A stretch of 32,223 nt of DNA from Microtetraspora glauca. GTDB lineage: Bacteria; Actinomycetota; Actinomycetes; Streptomycetales; Streptomycetaceae. Position numbers and translations under genes: made by a program. Shown here one piece after another: positions 1 to 7,631 of this stretch. Numbering within the stretch: position 1 is the stretch's first letter; each line of letters starts with the position of its first letter. The stretch covers positions 1 to 32,223 of the forward strand of contig JOFO01000061.1 of the NCBI GenBank assembly GCA_000721275.1. Direction: 5' to 3'. The notes below the pieces were generated by a model. It worked only from the letters and a program-made list of their open reading frames with translations, had not been told where the DNA came from and did not search any database.

Positions 1-100
1 CTACCCCGTCGAGCGCATGATGCGCGACGCCAAGATCACCCAGATCTACGAGGGCACCAACCAGGTCCAGCGCATCGTCATGGCCCGCAACCTCCCGTAG
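1..100 (+). CDS. Acyl-CoA dehydrogenase, C-terminal fragment
   Basis: Only the last 32 codons are present (frame from base 2, TAG at 98-100). The peptide contains [20 protein letters not shown], the C-terminal signature of acyl-CoA dehydrogenases (FAD flavoproteins that introduce the alpha-beta double bond into acyl-CoA thioesters). In this family the IYEGTNQ(I/V)QR stretch is the end of the C-terminal helical domain that contacts the FAD of a neighbouring subunit. The chain length, substrate class and start lie outside the window. The gene runs convergently into the first LCP gene, with 36 bases between the stop codons. Confidence 0.9.
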   Translation, partial: YPVERMMRDAKITQIYEGTNQVQRIVMARNLP

Positions 101-111
101 GGGCGGTCACG

Positions 112-124
112 GGCCGTCACGGCC
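112..124. terminator. Weak hairpin between convergent genes
   Basis: GGCCG-TCA-CGGCC forms a 5-bp stem in the 36-base gap between two convergent stop codons. It is short and has no T tract, so a termination role is inferred from position only. Confidence 0.25.
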
Positions 125-136
125 GGCGCGGGAAGG

Positions 137-1384
137 TCACCGGTTCGACTCGACGGTGACCTTCTCGTCGTTCTGGATCTGCTGCACGAGCTGCTTCACC
201 TTCGGCATGTCCCACTTCAGCGAGCCCTGCGGCGCGCTGCCCGCGATCGGCATGTTCATCGACTTGCCGTCGCCGCCGCTGATGCCCTTCATCGCGAAGA
301 ACATCTGGCCGAGGTCCCACAGGGACATGTCCTTGTCGACGATCAGCGTGTCCAGGCCGGCACCCAGCGTCGGGTACAGCTCGAACGGGTTGAGGATCGT
401 GCCCGGCGTCGCCGCCTGGTTGGCCAGCGCGGACAGGAACTTCTGCTGGTTCTTGGTCCGCGCCAGGTCCGACTCGGCGAAGGCGTACCGGGTGCGGACG
501 AAGGCCAGCGCCTGCTCGCCGTTGAGGGTCTGCTCGCCGGCCTGGAAGTCGGCGCCCGACTTCTTGTCCTTGAAGCCCTTCTCGATGTTCATCTCGACGC
601 CGCCGAGGGCGTCCACGATGTTCGCGAAGCCGGCGAAGCCGATCTCCGCGTAGTGGTCGATCCGCAGCCCGGTGTTGAACTCGACCGTGCGGACCAGCAG
701 CTCCGGGCCGTCCATCGCGTAGGCCGCGTTCAGCTTGGAGCCGCCGCGCGCCGGGAACTGCTTGCCGGACTCGGAGCCGACGAAGCTCGGGATCGTCACC
801 CACGAGTCACGGGGCAGCGAGATCATCGTGTTCCCGCTGGAGCAGGCCGCGAGGATCATCATCGAGTCGGTCCGCTTGCCCTCCGCGGAACCCGTGTGCA
901 GCTTCTTCTTGTCCTCGGCCGTCATGCCCTCGCGGCTGTCCGAGCCGACGATCAGGTACGTCGTGCAGTCGCCCTCGGCCGGCCGCTCGATGACCTTGGC
1001 GAGGTCCACCTCGTTGCGCATCTGCGAACTGGCCCAGGCGTAGGTGCCCACGCCCCACGCGAGGACGCCGACCACCAGCACGATCGAACCGATCTTGATC
1101 CGCTTGCGCCAGTCCGGCGCCGGACCGGCCGGACGCGCGCCCGGACCGCCGGGGCCGGCGGGTCCCCCCGGACCGCCGTGCCCGGAGCCCTGCGGCGAGC
1201 CGTAGACCTGACCGGTGCTGTACCCGGAGTCGTACCCCGTGGCCTGCGCCTGAGTGAAGTTCGGGTTGTACGCCTGCCCCTGGTCGTATCCCTGCTGGTA
1301 CTGCGGGGACTGCTGTCCCTGCGGTCGTCTCTGCACGTGCCGCATGGGGCGGGCGCCCTCGGGCTGCTCGGGCCACTCATTCAT
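137..1384 (-). CDS. LCP (LytR-CpsA-Psr) family protein, copy 1, no LytR_C domain
   Basis: A 415-residue membrane protein of the LCP family, enzymes that move glycopolymers from polyprenyl-phosphate carriers to peptidoglycan outside the membrane. Residues 1-90 are a cytoplasmic Gln/Tyr/Gly/Pro-rich tail (QQGYDQGQAYN and similar), 98-117 are one transmembrane helix (IVLVVGVLAWGVGTYAWA), and about 145-330 are the LCP domain with LIVGSDSRE, SLPRDS, KLNAAYA, VDALGGVE and ALAFVRTRYAF, which include the conserved Asp and Arg residues binding pyrophosphate. No C-terminal LytR_C domain follows. The start at 1384 (MNEWPEQPEG) is chosen because it gives a plausible N terminus; an internal ATG at 1345 has GAGGG ten bases upstream and is an alternative. 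It is divergent from the thioesterase and separated by it from the other four LCP genes. The exact polymer transferred is unknown. Confidence 0.9.
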   Translation of the reverse strand: MNEWPEQPEGARPMRHVQRRPQGQQSPQYQQGYDQGQAYNPNFTQAQATGYDSGYSTGQVYGSPQGSGHGGPGGPAGPGGPGARPAGPAPDWRKRIKIGSIVLVVGVLAWGVGTYAWASSQMRNEVDLAKVIERPAEGDCTTYLIVGSDSREGMTAEDKKKLHTGSAEGKRTDSMMILAACSSGNTMISLPRDSWVTIPSFVGSESGKQFPARGGSKLNAAYAMDGPELLVRTVEFNTGLRIDHYAEIGFAGFANIVDALGGVEMNIEKGFKDKKSGADFQAGEQTLNGEQALAFVRTRYAFAESDLARTKNQQKFLSALANQAATPGTILNPFELYPTLGAGLDTLIVDKDMSLWDLGQMFFAMKGISGGDGKSMNMPIAGSAPQGSLKWDMPKVKQLVQQIQNDEKVTVESNR

Positions 1385-1436
1385 GCGGACCAGTGTGCCG
1401 GGCCCCGCGATCCGGGCGACAGGCCGGGTGGAAAAT

Positions 1437-1448
1437 AGCACCGGTGCT
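1437..1448. promoter_or_regulatory. 12-bp perfect palindrome in divergent intergenic region
   Basis: AGCACCGGTGCT is a perfect palindrome in the 119-base gap between the divergent LCP gene (start 1384) and thioesterase gene (start 1504). Position and symmetry would fit an operator for a dimeric regulator. No known regulator consensus is recognised and no convincing -35/-10 pair was found around it. Confidence 0.3.
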
Positions 1449-1503
1449 GTTGCGAAGCTGATGCAAAGCGGACCACGCCGATACCCGGCATAAGGTGGAG
1501 GTC

Positions 1504-2037
1504 ATGACAGAACAGGGTCAGATCCCGGGCAAGCCCACCTCGGCCTCCCGCACCACCCTCAGCCACATCATGACCAGCCACGACACCAACCTCCTCGGCA
1601 CGGTGCACGGCGGCGTCATCATGAAGCTGGTGGACGACGCGGCGGGCGCCGTCGCGGGCCGCCACTCCGGCGGCCCGGCCGTCACCGCCTCCATGGACGA
1701 GATGGCCTTCCTGGAGCCGGTCCGCGTCGGCGACCTCCTCCATGTGAAGGCCCAGGTCAACTGGACCGGCCGGTCCTCCATGGAGGTCGGCGTCCGCGTC
1801 ATGGCCGAGCGCTGGAACGACACCACCCCGGCGACCCAGGTCGGCTCCGCCTACCTCGTCTTCGCCGCCGTCGACGGCGACGGCCGGCCGCGCACCGTCC
1901 CCCCGGTCATCCCCGAGACCGAGCAGGACAAGCGCCGCTACCAGGAGGCGCAGATCCGCCGCACCCACCGCCTGGCCCGCCGCCAGGCCATCATGGAGCT
2001 CCGCGAGCGCCGCGCCGCCGAGGGCTACGAGGACTGA
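1504..2037 (+). CDS. Acyl-CoA thioesterase, hotdog fold
   Basis: A 177-residue single hotdog-domain protein of the cytosolic acyl-CoA hydrolase type (YciA/BACH-like), expected to hydrolyse acyl-CoA to free acid and CoA. Near the N terminus it has MTSHDTNLLGTVHGGVIMKLVDDAAG, the family motif in which Asn/His and the Asp of the helix form the catalytic surface, followed by TASMDEMAFLEPVRVGD. The C-terminal 30 residues are highly charged and helical (RRTHRLARRQAIMELRERR). The ATG at 1504 is preceded by AAGGTGGAGG (1492-1501); an in-frame GTG at 1495 lies inside that ribosome-binding region and is less likely. It faces LCP copy 2 and shares a bidirectional terminator with it. The physiological substrate cannot be told from sequence. 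Confidence 0.9.
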   Translation: MTEQGQIPGKPTSASRTTLSHIMTSHDTNLLGTVHGGVIMKLVDDAAGAVAGRHSGGPAVTASMDEMAFLEPVRVGDLLHVKAQVNWTGRSSMEVGVRVMAERWNDTTPATQVGSAYLVFAAVDGDGRPRTVPPVIPETEQDKRRYQEAQIRRTHRLARRQAIMELRERRAAEGYED

Positions 2038-2045
2038 CCCGGGCC

Positions 2046-2067
2046 GCGGCGGGCCGTCACCCGCCGC
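2046..2067. terminator. Bidirectional hairpin terminator
   Basis: GCGGCGGG-CCGTCA-CCCGCCGC forms a perfect 8-bp GC stem with a 6-base loop. It lies between the stop codons of the convergent thioesterase (2037) and LCP copy 2 (2084). There is no T tract, as is common for terminators in streptomycetes. Confidence 0.65.
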
Positions 2068-2083
2068 ACCCGGTCCCCGGCGC

Positions 2084-3589
2084 CTACGGGCACACCACCT
2101 GGTCCCCGGTGACCGCCTCGAACGGTCCCCGCGCCGGCGCCTTCTCCGCCCGCACCGCCGTCACGCCCCTGTAGTCCCGCCCGAGCGTCACCCGCAGCGT
2201 CCCGCCCCGCTCCGGCACGGCCTTCAGCTCCGCCCCCGGCAGCGCCGCCGCCAGCGACTTCGCCGACCGGTCCCACCGCGGGTCGTACTCCACCACCGTC
2301 CGCGCCCGCTCGCCCCCGGGCGCCGTCGCCGGCGTCCGCGTCGTGTCGAAACCGGCCTTCCGCAGCGCCTCGTCCGCCTTCCGCCCGAGCCCGTCGGTCC
2401 GCGTCCCGTTGTAGACCTGCACCCGGATCTTCTCCGGCGCGACCTCCACCGCCACGGCCTTCGGCTTCCGCGCCGCCGCGCCCGTCTCCGCCGGCGCCGC
2501 CAGCGGCCGGTCCTCCCGCACCGCCGCGAACAGCTTCTGCGCCTTCTCCGCGTCCCACTTCACCGTCGACCCGATGCCCTTCACCGGGAAGTCCATGTCG
2601 TCGACCGGCACCGACACGAACTCCGACGACGCCGGCGTGAACCCCCGCATCGCCTTCGCGAGCGCCAGCAGCTGGTCCGTACCGAAGTCCTCGTCGGCCC
2701 GCACCGACCCCAGCAGCGTCGTCGACACCTCCCGGAACCGCACCGGATTGAACAGCACCCCGCCGCTCGTCAGCCGGTCCACCAGCGCCGCCAGGAACTT
2801 CTGCTGCCGCTGCATCCGCCCGATGTCCGCGGCCCCGTCGATGTGCCGGGAGCGCACGTACTGGAGCGCCTGCCCGCCGTCCAGCTCGTGCGTGCCGGCC
2901 GCCAGCTCAAGACCGGTGTACGCGTCCTTCACCGGCTTCGTCGTGCAGATCTGCACCCCGCCGACCGCGTCCACCGTCCGCATGAAGCTGGTGAAGTCGA
3001 CCTCCAGATAGTGGTCGATCTTGACCCGGGTCATCGCCTCCACCGTCCGCACGGTCAGCGCGGGCCCGCCCTCGGCGTAGGCGGCGTTCAGCTTCACCGG
3101 GTGCGCCCGGTGCTTCTCGCCGCTGTTCTGGTCGGTGTGCTCGGGCAGCTCGGCGTACGAGTCCCGGGGCAGCGACACGACGCTCGCGCGGTCCCGGTCC
3201 TCCGAGATGTGCACCAGCAGCACGGTGTCCGTGCAGTGGCAGGGCGCCCCGCCCAGCCGGTACTTCCGCTTCTCCTCGGGCGTGATCCGGTCGCGCCCGT
3301 CGGTGCCGACGACGAGCACGTTCATGCCGGTGCCCGCCTGCGGCCGGTTCTTCATGTCCTTGAACGGGTCCACCCTGGTGATGCCGGTGTCCAGACCGGT
3401 CACCAGCGCGTGCCCGATCCCGCCGGCCGCCAGCACCACCACGGACAGCGCGGTCGCCATCCGCATCCCCCAGCGCGGGCGCCGCCGGGGCCGCCGCACC
3501 GGGGCGGGACCGCCGCGCCGGGGGACCGGCGGACGGCCCGCCGCGCCGGGCGTGCGGGGCGGACGGGGCGTGCGGGGCGGTGGGGGCAC
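2084..3589 (-). CDS. LCP family protein with LytR_C domain, copy 2
   Basis: A 501-residue LCP-family glycopolymer transferase. A short Pro/Arg-rich cytoplasmic segment (1-42) precedes one transmembrane helix (about 43-63), then the LCP domain (VLVVGTDGRD, SLPRDSYAELP, KLNAAYAEGG, VDAVGGVQIC, ALQYVRSRHIDG), and a C-terminal LytR_C domain beginning around IRVQVYNGTRTDGLG. The protein ends in QVVCP. It has four extracytoplasmic cysteines (APCHC, VQIC, VVCP). The GTG at 3589 is chosen because GGAGG (3599-3603) stands nine bases upstream; an ATG at 3640 in frame would add 17 residues but lacks a ribosome-binding site. It follows LCP copy 3 on the same strand after a 194-base gap and ends at the shared terminator at 2046-2067. 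Confidence 0.88.
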   Translation of the reverse strand: MPPPPRTPRPPRTPGAAGRPPVPRRGGPAPVRRPRRRPRWGMRMATALSVVVLAAGGIGHALVTGLDTGITRVDPFKDMKNRPQAGTGMNVLVVGTDGRDRITPEEKRKYRLGGAPCHCTDTVLLVHISEDRDRASVVSLPRDSYAELPEHTDQNSGEKHRAHPVKLNAAYAEGGPALTVRTVEAMTRVKIDHYLEVDFTSFMRTVDAVGGVQICTTKPVKDAYTGLELAAGTHELDGGQALQYVRSRHIDGAADIGRMQRQQKFLAALVDRLTSGGVLFNPVRFREVSTTLLGSVRADEDFGTDQLLALAKAMRGFTPASSEFVSVPVDDMDFPVKGIGSTVKWDAEKAQKLFAAVREDRPLAAPAETGAAARKPKAVAVEVAPEKIRVQVYNGTRTDGLGRKADEALRKAGFDTTRTPATAPGGERARTVVEYDPRWDRSAKSLAAALPGAELKAVPERGGTLRVTLGRDYRGVTAVRAEKAPARGPFEAVTGDQVVCP

Positions 3590-3783
3590 GGACGGACACC
3601 TCCGCGGCGGGGACAGGGGCCGTGAGCACCGTAGGCCCATACGATGAGCCGGTAGGGTCACCGCCCCCGGCGGCACGCACTTCTGTCCCCCGTTCGCGGT
3701 AACGCGGCCCGTCGGCGAGCGCCGGGCCCCCCGCATCCGCGATCATGCCGGGCCCGTGCGCGGAAAACGGGGGAGCGGTCGGC

Positions 3784-5556
3784 TCAGCTCTTCCCGTCCC
3801 ACCGGTAGACCGAGTAGACGTCCATGCAGGCGGCCTTGGAGTTGGCCTCCTCGGGCAGGTCGCCGGCCGTGTTCGTCGGCCGCTTGTACGTGTCGCCCTC
3901 CCGCCAGTCGGCGCCCACGACGACGGTGATGCCCTCGGTCGAGGCGTCCGCGTGGACGGTGGAGAGCGGCAGCCCGAGGGCCTTCGCGACGGACTCGGCG
4001 TCCGCCCGGCCCTGGTCGCCGTCGGCCTTCGGGTAGGCGACGACCGTGCCCTTGCTGGGCCTGCCCTCCTGCGCGGAGGCGGCCTGGGTGAAGCCCTTGC
4101 CCTGGAGGGCGGTGGTGATCTTCTTGGCGCGGCCCTCGACGGCCGGCTCGTCGTTGCCGTCGGTGCCGTTGACGACCGTGACGGCGAGCGAGGCCGGGTC
4201 GGCCGCGGTCTTCTTCGGCTTCGCGGAGGCGGACGCCGACGCCTTCGGCTTGGCCGGCGCCTTGGCGCCGTTCTTGTCGAGGGCGACGTCGTCCCGGAGC
4301 ATGCTCCAGATCTTCTCCGCCGCCGTGGCCCGCGGCTGGAGCCACGCCTTCGGGTTCGCCGGGTAGGGGTCGGTCGGGATGGTGACCGTGGTCAGCCGGT
4401 CGACCTTCACGTTCTTCAGCTGCATGCCGAGGTCGAAGAGCTTGGCGACGGTGTCGAGGCCGTCGGAGACCTGGAGCGCCTTGGTGCCGGTCTCCGCGAG
4501 CCCCATCAGCCGGCCGGTGTCGGTCCACGCGTTCTGCTGCTGGAGCTTCTTCAGCATGCCGTTGAGGTACATGTGCTGGGCCTTGGCGCGGTTCTGGTCG
4601 CTGCCGAAGGCGTGCCGGGTGCGCAGCCACTGGAGGGCCTGCTCGCCCTTGACCTCGGTGGTGCCCTCGGGGAGCTTGAGCCCGGACCCGCCCTTGACCT
4701 GGGCGGTCGACCGGTCGTGGACACCGGTCTTCACGCAGACGGGGACGCCGCCGACCTCGTCGGCCATCGCGACGACGCCCGCGAAGTCGACCATCATCCA
4801 GTGGTCGATGTAGACGCCGGTCAGGGTCTCCCAGGTGGTGAGGGTGCAGCCGGGGCCGCCGCGGGTGAGCGTCTCGTTGATGGGCCGGTCGGTGGTGGCC
4901 GGGTAGTCGGTGCCGTCCTCGCCCTTGCAGGCGGGGATCTTCACGACGGTGTCGCGGGGTATGGAGATCAGCGAGGCGTTCTGCCGGTCGGCGGAGACGT
5001 GCAGCAGCATCTGCACGTCGGCCCGGGGCTTGTCCTCCCGCAGGTCCTTGCCGCCGCCCAGGGCGACGTTCGCGTCGGAGGCGCGGCTGTCGGAGCCGAT
5101 CAGCAGGATGTTGAGCGGGGTGTCGCCGAGCGCGTTCGGCGCGGCCTTCCGCACGCCGCTGCTGCCGCCGGCCCGGTCGCCGCTGCGGATGTTGCCGTTG
5201 AGGTGCTCGTAGTACGCGTATCCGGCGCCGGCGGTCCCGAGGACCACGGCGGCCACGCCGATCGCCGTCCAGCGCAGCGCCTTCTTCTTGCCGGCCTTCT
5301 TGGCCTGCTTGCGGGCCGCCGCCCGGCCGCCCGCCGAGCTCCGGGACGGGCCGGCGTCGCCGGTGCCCGAGCCGCCGCGGCGGCGCGCGGCCCGGCCGCC
5401 GGGCGCGGGGACCGGGTCCGGCCCCCCGGCCGGCTCCGCCGTCCCGCCCGCCCCGGTCGCCTCTCCGGCGCCGTGCAGGTCGTCGTCCCAGCCACGGTCT
5501 CGGGCGTGCGGAACGCCGGATCGCGTCCCCTCCCGTCGCACGCTGTTCTGTCCCAC
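3784..5556 (-). CDS. LCP family protein with LytR_C domain, copy 3
   Basis: A 590-residue LCP-family protein. The N-terminal 90 residues are cytoplasmic and end in a Lys/Arg-rich stretch (KQAKKAGKKK) before a transmembrane helix at about 95-115. The LCP domain shows LLIGSDSRA, SIPRDTVVKIPAC, DEVGGVPVC and ALQWLRTRHAFGSDQNR. After an Ala/Lys/Ser linker (KPKASASASAKPKK) comes LytR_C (LAVTVVNGTDGN ... VVVGADW). The C terminus is AACMDVYSVYRWDGKS. Exactly four extracytoplasmic cysteines are present. The GTG at 5556 (MGQNSVRREG) is preceded at six bases by AGGGGA (5563-5568), a better start than the upstream ATG/TTG codons. The gap to the preceding LCP copy 4 is only 49 bases, so co-transcription is likely. 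Confidence 0.9.
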   Translation of the reverse strand: MGQNSVRREGTRSGVPHARDRGWDDDLHGAGEATGAGGTAEPAGGPDPVPAPGGRAARRRGGSGTGDAGPSRSSAGGRAAARKQAKKAGKKKALRWTAIGVAAVVLGTAGAGYAYYEHLNGNIRSGDRAGGSSGVRKAAPNALGDTPLNILLIGSDSRASDANVALGGGKDLREDKPRADVQMLLHVSADRQNASLISIPRDTVVKIPACKGEDGTDYPATTDRPINETLTRGGPGCTLTTWETLTGVYIDHWMMVDFAGVVAMADEVGGVPVCVKTGVHDRSTAQVKGGSGLKLPEGTTEVKGEQALQWLRTRHAFGSDQNRAKAQHMYLNGMLKKLQQQNAWTDTGRLMGLAETGTKALQVSDGLDTVAKLFDLGMQLKNVKVDRLTTVTIPTDPYPANPKAWLQPRATAAEKIWSMLRDDVALDKNGAKAPAKPKASASASAKPKKTAADPASLAVTVVNGTDGNDEPAVEGRAKKITTALQGKGFTQAASAQEGRPSKGTVVAYPKADGDQGRADAESVAKALGLPLSTVHADASTEGITVVVGADWREGDTYKRPTNTAGDLPEEANSKAACMDVYSVYRWDGKS

Positions 5557-5605
5557 CCCAGGTCCCCTCATCGTCAAGGGCGCGCCGGAACCCGCTGTTC
5601 CCGGG

Positions 5606-7384
5606 TCACTGGGCGCACACCTTCTTGTCTGCTTCCACCTGACCGACGTCCGGCGCCTTCGTCGGACCGGTCATGGGCACCCCCGCGCCCTTGAAGTCGG
5701 CGCCGAGGACGAGCGTCATGGGCTCGCGCTCCGCGGCGTCCGCGGTGCCCTGCTTGAGGGCGGTGGCCGGCAGACCCATCATCGCGGCGAGCGCGCGGGC
5801 CTGGTCGGCCTGGTTCGGTGCGTAGCTGAGGTTCGTCTTCGCCGCCTTCTCGGGGGCGTTGCTCTTGTTGGTCGAGCGAAGGACGCCCTGCTCGTTCTGG
5901 AGCCAGTTGATGGTCGCCTGGGCGGCGCCCTGGATGCCGCTGCCGTTGTAGACGTCGACGCGGACCTCGGCGGCGGGGGCCTTGGGGCCCTCCAGGAGCT
6001 TCGCCTGGGCCTTGGCCTTGGCCTTCTTGGCGTCGGCCTCCTTCTTCTTGACCTCGGTGAAGGAGACGTCGTTCTCGATCATGCTGAAGATCTGCGGGGC
6101 CTTCACCGGGTCGAGGACGACGGTGGCCCGCTTCGTCGGCGGCTCGTCGGGGTTGTCGATGACCGGCACGGTCAGGAAGGTGATGTTCTTCAGGTCCACC
6201 TTGGCGAGCTCCTTCGCCAGGGTGACGAGCTTCGCCGCGCTGCCGATGCCCTTGTCGACGGTGAGCGAATCGGTCGCCGCGTCGGCGACGTCGTACAGCT
6301 TCGTCGGGCTGCTGAGGGTGTCCTCCTTCAGCTGGCGCATCATCGAGGCGAGGAACTGCTGCTGCTGCTTGATGCGGTCGAGGTCGCTCTCGTTGCCGAG
6401 GCCGTGCCGGTTCCGCAGGAAGGCCAGCGCCTGCTCGCCCTGGACGCGGTGCTCGCCCGCGGGCAGGTTGAGCTTCGAGTACTTCTTGTCGTGGATCGGC
6501 TTGGCGAGGCAGACCTTCACGCCGCCGACCGCCGTGGACAGCGTCTTGACGGCGTTGAAGTCGACCATCATGAAGTGGTTGATCGGCAGCCCGGACATCT
6601 GGGTGATGGTCCGCATGGTGCAGCCGGGGTCGCGGCCGTCGACGCCGTAGGACTCGTTGAACTTGGTCTTGCCGACCGAGCCGGGGATGACCTTGGTGAC
6701 CCCGTCCACCTTCGTCGGGCACTCCGGAATCTCGATCTTGAGGTCGCGCGGGATGCTCATCGCCGTCGCGTTGGTGCGGTCCTCGGCGATGTGGATGAGG
6801 AACGTCGTGTCGGCGTGGCCGGTGACGTTGCTCTTGTTGCCGTACGACTCGTTGCCCTCGCCGGTGCGGACGTCGTTGCCGATGATCAGGATGTTCAGCG
6901 GCCCGTCCATCGACTCGGTCTGCTGGGCCGCGTCGCCGACGTCGACGACGTCGAGGTTGCCGTCGAGCTTGTTGTAGATCGCGTACGCGCCGACCGCGCC
7001 GCCCACCAGGACGAAGGCCATCGTGCCGCCGGTCCACAGCAGGACCTTCTTCTTGCCGCTCGCCCCCTGCTTGCGCTTGCGGCGCCGCTGGGGCGGCACC
7101 CGTCCGCCGCCGGCCGTGCCCCGCTCGGTCTCCGGGGCGTCCGGCTCGGCCGGGCGGCGCCGCCGCTGGCCGGGAACGGGCGCCTCCGCCGGGGCGGTTG
7201 AACGCCCCCCGGAGCGGGTACCGGAACCGGTGACACCGGCACCGGGAGCGGACGGGGAACCACTGAGCGGCGGCTGCCCAGCGGAGTGGTCCAGTCGCAG
7301 TTCGTAGTTGCCGGTCTGCGGGTTGAGCACCCACTGGTCGGCGGGGTCGATCTCGTCCGCCCGTCCACGGCTGTGCGCGTCCAC
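5606..7384 (-). CDS. LCP family protein with LytR_C domain, copy 4
   Basis: A 592-residue LCP-family protein. The start GTG at 7384 gives MDAHSRGRADEIDPADQWVL and has GGAGG (7394-7398) nine bases upstream. Residues 1-110 are cytoplasmic and very basic near the membrane (RRRKRKQGASGKKK), 114-136 form the transmembrane helix, then comes the LCP domain (ILIIGNDVRTGEG, SIPRDLKIEIPEC, KFNESYGVDG, AVGGVKVCL, ALAFLRNRHGLGNESD), an Ala/Lys-rich predicted coil (KKKEADAKKAKAKAQAK) and a LytR_C domain (VRVDVYNGSGIQG ... LVLGADF). It ends in KKVCAQ. Four extracytoplasmic cysteines match those of copies 3 and 5, indicating paralogy. It probably heads the copy 4 - copy 3 transcript; the 247-base upstream gap should hold its promoter, but I could not place one. 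Confidence 0.92.
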   Translation of the reverse strand: MDAHSRGRADEIDPADQWVLNPQTGNYELRLDHSAGQPPLSGSPSAPGAGVTGSGTRSGGRSTAPAEAPVPGQRRRRPAEPDAPETERGTAGGGRVPPQRRRKRKQGASGKKKVLLWTGGTMAFVLVGGAVGAYAIYNKLDGNLDVVDVGDAAQQTESMDGPLNILIIGNDVRTGEGNESYGNKSNVTGHADTTFLIHIAEDRTNATAMSIPRDLKIEIPECPTKVDGVTKVIPGSVGKTKFNESYGVDGRDPGCTMRTITQMSGLPINHFMMVDFNAVKTLSTAVGGVKVCLAKPIHDKKYSKLNLPAGEHRVQGEQALAFLRNRHGLGNESDLDRIKQQQQFLASMMRQLKEDTLSSPTKLYDVADAATDSLTVDKGIGSAAKLVTLAKELAKVDLKNITFLTVPVIDNPDEPPTKRATVVLDPVKAPQIFSMIENDVSFTEVKKKEADAKKAKAKAQAKLLEGPKAPAAEVRVDVYNGSGIQGAAQATINWLQNEQGVLRSTNKSNAPEKAAKTNLSYAPNQADQARALAAMMGLPATALKQGTADAAEREPMTLVLGADFKGAGVPMTGPTKAPDVGQVEADKKVCAQ

Positions 7385-7631
7385 GGTTCCTGTCCTCCGT
7401 CGGTGCCACGCGGGGCGCCTCCCCCTGTGGGCGCCACTCGGTCGTTCGATCCTTGGCTGAGTGCGACCACGCGGTCCTGGTGCACCGGATCGCGTCACAC
7501 TATCCGCCCAGTTCAGCGCGGGGCGACGTCAGTGACAAATTCCACCCCGCTTACAACCGGGCATTCCGCTCAAACCACAACTCCCCCTGACTCTCCCTTG
7601 GCTCCCGCTTTACCAACGCCCCCACCGGACG

